From Hippopus hippopus (lineage: Eukaryota; Mollusca; Bivalvia; Cardiida; Cardiidae), in contig OX328103.1 of the NCBI GenBank assembly GCA_946811185.2, positions 28,068,172 through 28,132,171 of the forward strand: a DNA stretch of 64,000 nucleotides, written 5' to 3'. Below are positions 58,842-64,000 of this stretch, one piece after another. The translations under genes were made by a program, and so were the position numbers. Position 1 is the stretch's first letter. Every line of letters starts with the position of its first letter. The notes beneath the pieces are model-generated. The model searched no databases and was not told where the DNA came from. It saw nothing but the letters and a program-made list of their open reading frames with translations.

Positions 58842-60355
58842 ATTATAGTTTGTTGAAAGAAGGGTAATGCAAACAAAAATGACCGTCGTTAAACATATAT
58901 TAGGAGACTTGTAAAAAAATGTAAATTTGATTTACGGTTAATGCTAGGTGCAATATTGACATGGAAGTCTTGACCTGTGGTGTTTGTAGACAATAAATTC
59001 ATCAATAAACATGGCGAACTAGCCGACGAAAAACAAGGGTTCCGCTTAGAATTCAAATTAACTCTTTGTAAGAAGACAGAAGTTTTAATCATCTATATAA
59101 ATTCATTTGCAAACGACAAATCTAAACGTGGTTCATTTTTTAAAAGGATAGAAAATATATCAGGGAAAAAAATGCTGATTTTGCAGATTTTTGTCGTTTA
59201 CAACGATCTATTTTACCGATCGTGATACCGATCGTAAACCGAATGTTCAAAACAAAATACGCAAGAAGACGTGTACCCGGAAAGCTGCTACAGAGCCGGA
59301 TTTACTCACTGTTTTAGTTTGTTAAGAGACCGATTCGCGACAATACAGCATTAAAGTGCCGATTGTAAAGGGTAACATATTGCTGCTATTATAAGTAATC
59401 TATTTTACAAAATGTTTTATGATTATTTTTTTAACCTATTAATAAATGATTCCGAGATTAAACGACAATGGGAATAAAGGACTTTTGAAAGCAATGTGGA
59501 AACATGAGAAAAGGTTGTTACCCACCATTTTCTCATTTTAGCACAATGTTTTCAAGCATTAAAAGACAAATTTCATTATTTTAGCTTCATTCTATTTGTC
59601 GTATGTAACTTACTTTGAATTTGATAAAGTCTAAAATTTTTGCCTTTTGGGACAATAAACTTTATTTCATTCATATTGAAATTAATGAAATAATTTCAGG
59701 TTGTTTGCGCAGGAAAAACAAACAAAAAGGCATTGTGTTGGACAAAGCGGATACAAAATCAGACTGCATGTGCTGTGCTTGTTGAAAAACAACACCAACG
59801 ACAGCTACGACGACAACAATAACAAAAATAATGTTGATCATAATAATAATAACGATAATGATAATGCTAACAATTTTATGGAGTACATGTATATTCTTAA
59901 AAGTCTCAAATTTGTCACTAAAATGTTAAGAACGTTTTTTATTTGAAAGATTTGTAAAGTGTCTAATTCAAAGCTACTTCTTTAAACGAAAATTCGACCT
60001 TTCATTTGCTGTAGCAAATCCTGAGCAAATCAGGAGTCTGGTCTTGAAATTTTAGGACGAGCATTCTGTTAGGATTGGTATTTCAGTGCAAATTCAGATT
60101 CGTTCTAGGTCTTTAAAAGAAAAGTGGCAAACTTGTTTACAAATGCAGTGAAGATACAAGATTTCAAACACGAAGTTAATTAGAAGCACTTGCTGAGACC
60201 GAGAACAAAATAAAGAAGTATTTATAGTAATTTAACCCAACAATGAGATCTTCCACTGCAACGTTTTCTTGGAAAAATCGCGTTCAATCAGTATCTGGCA
60301 AAACTTTGATCCGACTTATACTTCATATGAAGATTTCACGACAAATTAAAGATTT
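58842..60355. other. No gene; more decayed MITE cores
   Basis: Palindromic MITE cores occur near 59130-59185 (half) and 59480-59555 (ACCCACCATTTTCTCATTTT). A GAC/AAT-rich simple tract lies at 59800-59880. No gene is supported. Confidence 0.4.
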
Positions 60356-60600
60356 AACTTATATCCGTTTCTTGACAATGTGGTAAACTATTAGACTCGT
60401 CATAGTTGAAAGCATTTGCATACGAAAAATTAAAGGTGTCTCAAAAATTGAATTTTCCTTTGAAAAGGTAACAAAACATTGTAGGAAAAAGTAGAAAATG
60501 CTTGTTATCGGCATGTTTTCCTTTTCCCAACTTTGTTTTCAAAATTTTTTCTTTTACTCCGTGTCGTTAAAGCACGGAATTGTTCGGAAAAGATTAGGTC
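60356..60600. mobile_element. piggyBac-like MITE, decayed, next to the transporter exon
   Basis: Palindromic core near 60468-60545 (GAAAATGCTTGTTATCGGCA, mirrored by TTTTCCTTTTCCC) and a right part CGTGTCGTTAAAGCACGG, as in other copies. It ends within 35 bases of the exon acceptor. Confidence 0.55.
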
Positions 60601-60650
60601 TAAAAGTAAACGTAGTTTTGTTGTATTTTCAGGTTCCTAAGCAAAAAAAT

Positions 60651-60992
60651 ATGGCTGACGGACCTGAATTTTCTTGGGTTGATTACCTAATTTTCATTTT
60701 AGTGCTTGTAATTTCGACTGCAATCGGAATATTTTTCGCATGGAAAGATAGGAGGAAACAGAATTCGGATGACTTCTTACTTGGTGGCAGACAAATGGGG
60801 ATTGTTCCAGTTACCTTGTCTCTCATGGCAACGCTTCTTTCCGCTGTCATGCTCCTTGGAGTCCCAGCGGAGGTGTACTATTTCGGTGCCACCTACTGGA
60901 TAATTTTGTTTTCGAATTTTATCACATATCCAGTAGCTGCGCACACATTCCTTCCGGTATACCACAACATGGAACTGACCAGCGCCTACGAA
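60651..60992 (+). CDS. SLC5 sodium-coupled transporter (SMCT-like), first coding exon
   Basis: ATG 60651 follows an acceptor (TTGTATTTTCAG at 60632), so an upstream noncoding exon exists. 114 codons end in phase 0 at GAA|GTAAGC. The sequence begins MADGPEFSWVDYLIFILVLV, giving a first membrane helix, then FLLGGRQMGIVPVTLSLMAT, LLGVPAEVYYFGATYWI and AHTFLPVY. These are the sodium:solute symporter motifs of helices 2-3. The Leu-Gly-Val-Pro-Ala-Glu-Val-Tyr segment fits the monocarboxylate/iodide (SLC5A5/A6/A8/A12) branch. The gene continues rightward through exons at 62098, 62757 and 63675 and leaves the window. Role: sodium-driven uptake across the plasma membrane. Confidence 0.93.
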
Positions 60993-61020
60993 GTAAGCTT
61001 TTCTCAAACTTGTGCACTTT

Positions 61021-61790
61021 AATAGAGTATTCGATCGTATTTACTCGCAGCAGGCCATACTTTTAAAACAAATTTCCTACAGGCATTTTTTCCATGTGTC
61101 AAATTTCATTTATACATGTAATAATTTATCAAACTTTTGATTCATGCTAATTCAACGGGCTCACACGGAAGTTTTATCTGCAGTTATATAGTTTCAAGGG
61201 TAATGATTTAAGTCTTACCTAGACCACATTTTTTGGAAACATTATTGTCGAAATCAGTATCATATGCAGACTACAGTGTAAACGTGATAAAAACCTGAAA
61301 CTTGTACTTTAAAGGGAAGGAAACATGTTGGGGATAAGGAGAAAACGGTAGTTACCAGCATTTTCTCCATTGAAATGTACCTGTATTAAGGAAGCACCTG
61401 ACTTGTGTAAGCACTTTCTGAAAATTCTCTGTGGTGCGGGCTCAGTACAAGTTGGACTGTAAACAGCTCGTCTAAGACCGATCAACAGAACATAAATCAC
61501 ATGTAAGAGAACTCAGTGAATTTAACTCAAGTTTGGTACTGATAGATTCCTTAGAAGTTTTAAGGGTGACCTTTACTTGCAAGGAACTCTTCTCTCATCG
61601 TCTGTTTATATCTGTGTCCTTGGGCCAGTGCATATTGTCCGGGGAATGAATATCTTATGAAAATTTAAGGGATGACACTAAACAAGCATGTCGAGGTACA
61701 ATAACAGCCATGAATGGGTCTTTAAAAAGTGTATTTTGTCTGAAAATGAGGAAAAACAATCAGCAACTCCTCTGAACCTGTTGAAATAAA
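61021..61790. other. Intron 1 of the SLC5 gene, first part
   Basis: AT-rich; a MITE core near 61320-61370 (GGAAACATGTTGGGGATAAG). No coding on either strand is supported. Confidence 0.5.
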
Positions 61791-62050
61791 AATGAGCCAT
61801 GCTTCGTGAAAAGGGTGCTTAATGCATCTGCGAAAAGTATCGACCCTGGTCAGCCTGCGCAGTCCGCGCAGGCTGACCTGGGCCGAAACGTTTCGCTATT
61901 GGTAAGTATGTCTTGGGACCAGTCTATCTCAGGATTAAGTCGTCTGTTAAAAAAGGTGGCTATTATGGATCCATAAGTATGTGATGGTTTACTTGGAACC
62001 ATGGATAACGAAGATGCATTAAGCCCCCTTTTCACAGAGCATGGTTCATT
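61791..62050. mobile_element. 260-bp MITE (AATGAGCCATGCT family) in intron 1
   Basis: Terminal repeats AATGAGCCATGCT...GTGAAAAGGG and, inverted, CCCTTTTCAC...AGCATGGTTCATT, about 30 bp each. A centre near 61860 holds CAGCCTGCGC/GCGCAGGCTG as an inverted repeat. It lies 47 bases before exon 2. A truncated relative is at 63870-63985. Confidence 0.85.
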
Positions 62051-62097
62051 TAATGATACTCGTCCTGTATTATGGGTCGAAACTCTTCACTTTTCAG

Positions 62098-62163
62098 TAC
62101 CTAGAGGCAAGGTTCAACACCCTGATTCGTGTGTTAGGATGTATTATTTTTCAAATACAGATG
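62098..62163 (+). CDS. SLC5 transporter, exon 2
   Basis: Between ACTTTTCAG and ATG|GTAAGTG, 22 codons in phase 0: YLEARFNTLIRVLGCIIFQI and two more. It continues the Ala-Tyr-Glu end of exon 1 to give the family motif Tyr-Glu-Tyr-Leu-Glu-x-Arg-Phe. Confidence 0.92.
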
Positions 62164-62189
62164 GTAAGTGACCCTAATACATGTACATA

Positions 62190-62512
62190 TTTTTTAAAAA
62201 CAGATGGTCGGTATGGCTGTGCCTATGTTTCAATAAACAGATGGTCGGTATGGCTGTGCCTATGTTTCAATAAACAGATTGTCGGTATGGCTGTGTCTAT
62301 GTTTCAATAAACAGATGGTCGGTATGGATGTGTCTATGTTTCAATAAACAGATGGTCGGTATGGCTGTGCCTATGTTTCAATAAACAGATGGTCGGTATG
62401 GCTGTGCCTATGTTTCAATAAACAGATGGTCGGTATGGCTGTGTCTATGTTTCAAAAACAGATGGTCGGTATGGATGTGTCTATGTTTCAAAATCATATG
62501 GTCGGTAAGCTT
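62190..62512 (+). repeat. 37-bp minisatellite in intron 2
   Basis: About eight or nine units of ACAGATGGTCGGTATGGCTG... with period 37 (later 33-35 where CAAT is lost). Each starts with ACAGATGGT, resembling the ACAGATG|GT at the exon 2 donor (62157-62165). Confidence 0.92.
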
Positions 62513-62756
62513 GTTTATGTGGGAGAGCAGCAAGTGTCTTCGGGCAAATATCGTTAAAAATCATACCAACAAACAAATAAGGTTGATGTATTTTCCTTTT
62601 CTTTTTCTTTTAAACGTGTAACAATTCCAATAGAGCCCCTCACAAGAACTATTTAAGTGAAAGAATAAATGATTCGGCAACAGGTGCTTTATTGGTGCAG
62701 TTCTCTGTCTATATGGCAAATACATAATTAGAACTTAATTCTAATTTTCTTTTCAG

Positions 62757-62808
62757 ACGCTGAGTATGGCTTTAGCATTGTACGCCCCTGCAATTGCTTT
62801 AAATCAAG
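62757..62808 (+). CDS. SLC5 transporter, exon 3
   Basis: Between TTTTCAG and CAAG|GTTAGT, 52 bases, 17 codons plus one base. It encodes TLSMALALYAPAIALNQ, matching the family's Tyr-Ala-Pro-Ala-(hydrophobic)-Ala-Leu-Asn helix. The ending phase fits exon 4. Confidence 0.9.
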
Positions 62809-63420
62809 GTTAGTTCACAGGCTTAATCGTACTGACGAGCCATACAATTAGAAACGCTTTTACTGTTTTAGTAATGATCTTGTCTTAAACTATATGTGAG
62901 AAAATAATGAATTTGGGATTAGTATAATCAAACAGTGTCTGTATGTTCCTATATTTGCTTTCAATCAAGGTACATGTAAATTTCATATTTCATTGTCCTG
63001 ACGATTCTTATAATCAAATACACCTTTGGTAATGAACTTGTCAAATAGACTTGTCTAAAACTATATGTGCGAAAACAAAAAAAAAAAAAAAAAATGGATC
63101 AGTGATTTGTATATACGAATAGTGGTAAACTTCAGCTCTCTATGCCCCGACAATTGTTTTGAGTCAATGCAAGTTCACATACTTCATAATACTGACGATC
63201 CATATATACAGACACGCTTTTACTGTTTTTAGTGACAAATTTGTCTAAATCTAAAGGTGTGTAAAAGTGAATTATTGATTTGTATATGAATAATGATTTA
63301 GCTTGAGCTCTGTATGCCCCTATACATATAATTGCTTTGAATCAAGGTATGATCGCATATTTTATTGTACTGACGATCCATAATAATGATCATATGCTGT
63401 TAGGGAAAAAAGCTTGACAA
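62809..63420 (+). repeat. Decayed tandem copies of the exon-3 segment in intron 3
   Basis: Copies of the exon-3 end plus following intron recur near 62941, 63140 and 63311. Each has a version of CAATTGCTTTAAATCAAGGT followed by a stretch ending CTGACGATCC or similar. Spacing is about 160-200 bp. None keeps the exon-3 acceptor and reading frame, so they are not called exons. Confidence 0.75.
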
Positions 63421-63674
63421 CAACTATATGTGTGAAAAAAAAATGAAAGAAAAAAAGAAGGAAACGTTTATTTGTATCTATGAACATTGTTTTACGCCGT
63501 TTTCAATCGCATTTTAGTTATGTTATTGCCACAGTCCACTTACTGTGTTTTATGAGATAAGTAAACCTGGTGGCGTGTGTATGGTACTCTTGTTTTTTCC
63601 TTGAAGTTCGTTAAAGCTCGAGATTGTGTGGTAAATATACAGCTAACCATTTTTTTTTTTAATTTTTGTACCAG

Positions 63675-63742
63675 TGATGAACATAGACTTGCTAGTCTCA
63701 ATCCTTGTTATTGGCGCCGTTTGTACATTCTACACGGCTATT
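63675..63742 (+). CDS. SLC5 transporter, exon 4 (last in window)
   Basis: Between TTGTACCAG and ATT|GTAAGT, 68 bases. With the base from exon 3 it encodes VMNIDLLVSILVIGAVCTFY and three more residues, the next membrane helix. The gene continues beyond 64000. Confidence 0.9.
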
Positions 63743-63744
63743 GT

Positions 63745-63795
63745 AAGTATCATTATTATTTTATTGTTGTTGTTATTATTATTATTATTATTTCA
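63745..63795 (+). repeat. ATT microsatellite
   Basis: A tract of (ATT)n with TTG interruptions directly after the exon 4 donor. Confidence 0.9.
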
Positions 63796-63869
63796 TTCAA
63801 CTTTTCCCTCTCAAATACATGCTTGGAACGCGACTAAAGTCTGCCAAGACGAAAAGTATACGTATCTGA

Positions 63870-63985
63870 GCATATCAAATGGCCTGCAACACGCGAAAAG
63901 GGGCATTCAGACATTTGCGTAAAGTGTCATCTCGGATCAGCCTGCGTACTCCGCGTAGGCTGATCCGAAACGACCTTTTTCATTT
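63870..63985. repeat. Fragment of the GCGTAGGCTGA MITE family
   Basis: GATCAGCCTGCGTACTCCGC and its mirror GCGTAGGCTGATC form the family's central inverted repeat. It is truncated by the end of the window. Confidence 0.55.
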
Positions 63986-64000
63986 TTATGTATTTTTTCT

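Noticed and set aside
61309..61500. 63-codon minus-strand ORF in SLC5 intron 1
   Set aside because: It overlaps a MITE core and has no domain or conserved context.

Overview
The window looks like a piece of a bivalve (or closely related molluscan) nuclear genome. It is AT-rich and gene-poor, has GT-AG introns, a C1q-domain terminal exon, the first exons of an SLC5 sodium/monocarboxylate transporter, tRNA-derived SINEs with the tail common in molluscs, and many DNA-transposon fragments. None of it looks bacterial.

The centrepiece is one apparently complete Polinton (Maverick/adintovirus-like element) at 1939-19478. It is 17,540 bp, begins 5'-AG and ends CT-3', has about 1,063-bp terminal inverted repeats, and is flanked by a perfect 6-bp target duplication, CATATA (1933-1938 and 19479-19484). 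On the + strand it carries a BECR-like small ORF, a very large protein-primed DNA polymerase B with an OTU-like N-terminal region, a conserved membrane protein, the packaging ATPase and two small basic proteins. On the - strand it carries a zinc-metalloprotease-like protein in the left arm. From the right arm inward on that strand come a protein with two PC4 domains, a BIR (inhibitor-of-apoptosis) protein, an RVE integrase with a chromodomain, a TATA-binding-protein (TBP) homologue, a basic core-like protein, the minor capsid (penton) protein, a coiled-coil basic protein and the major capsid protein. Most late-type genes are joined by 1- to 13-base overlaps (TAATG, ATGA). No adenain-like maturation protease is recognisable.

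The most unusual feature is that this virus-like element encodes a TBP that keeps all four DNA-intercalating phenylalanines together with a tandem PC4 coactivator. TATA-like boxes lie upstream of several of its genes. I infer that it brings its own promoter-recognition module, plus an anti-apoptotic BIR protein, which would suit a replicating virus better than a passive transposon. A SINE lies inside both TIRs, which shows that the two ends are homogenised.

Around the Polinton, left to right: a duplicated tRNA-like repeat (117-690); degenerate DNA elements, a duplicated SINE-like segment and a long palindrome (19485-24648); a 1.35-kb mariner with a broken transposase and a nested 1.1-kb insertion (24649-27094); a 155-bp tandem repeat (28280-29712); a C1q exon (30092-30477); a decayed LINE inserted in a MITE (31343-35830); a broken multi-frame gene copy (39575-40786); a second, decayed and clearly different Polinton (43955-46560) with protease and major-capsid fragments, split by a SINE with a 14-bp target duplication; a degenerate THAP domain (51109-51409); a dense field of palindromic piggyBac-like MITEs (47.5-60.6 kb); and the 5' part of an SLC5 transporter gene (60651 to beyond the window end) whose exon-3 segment has been tandemly duplicated within its own intron.
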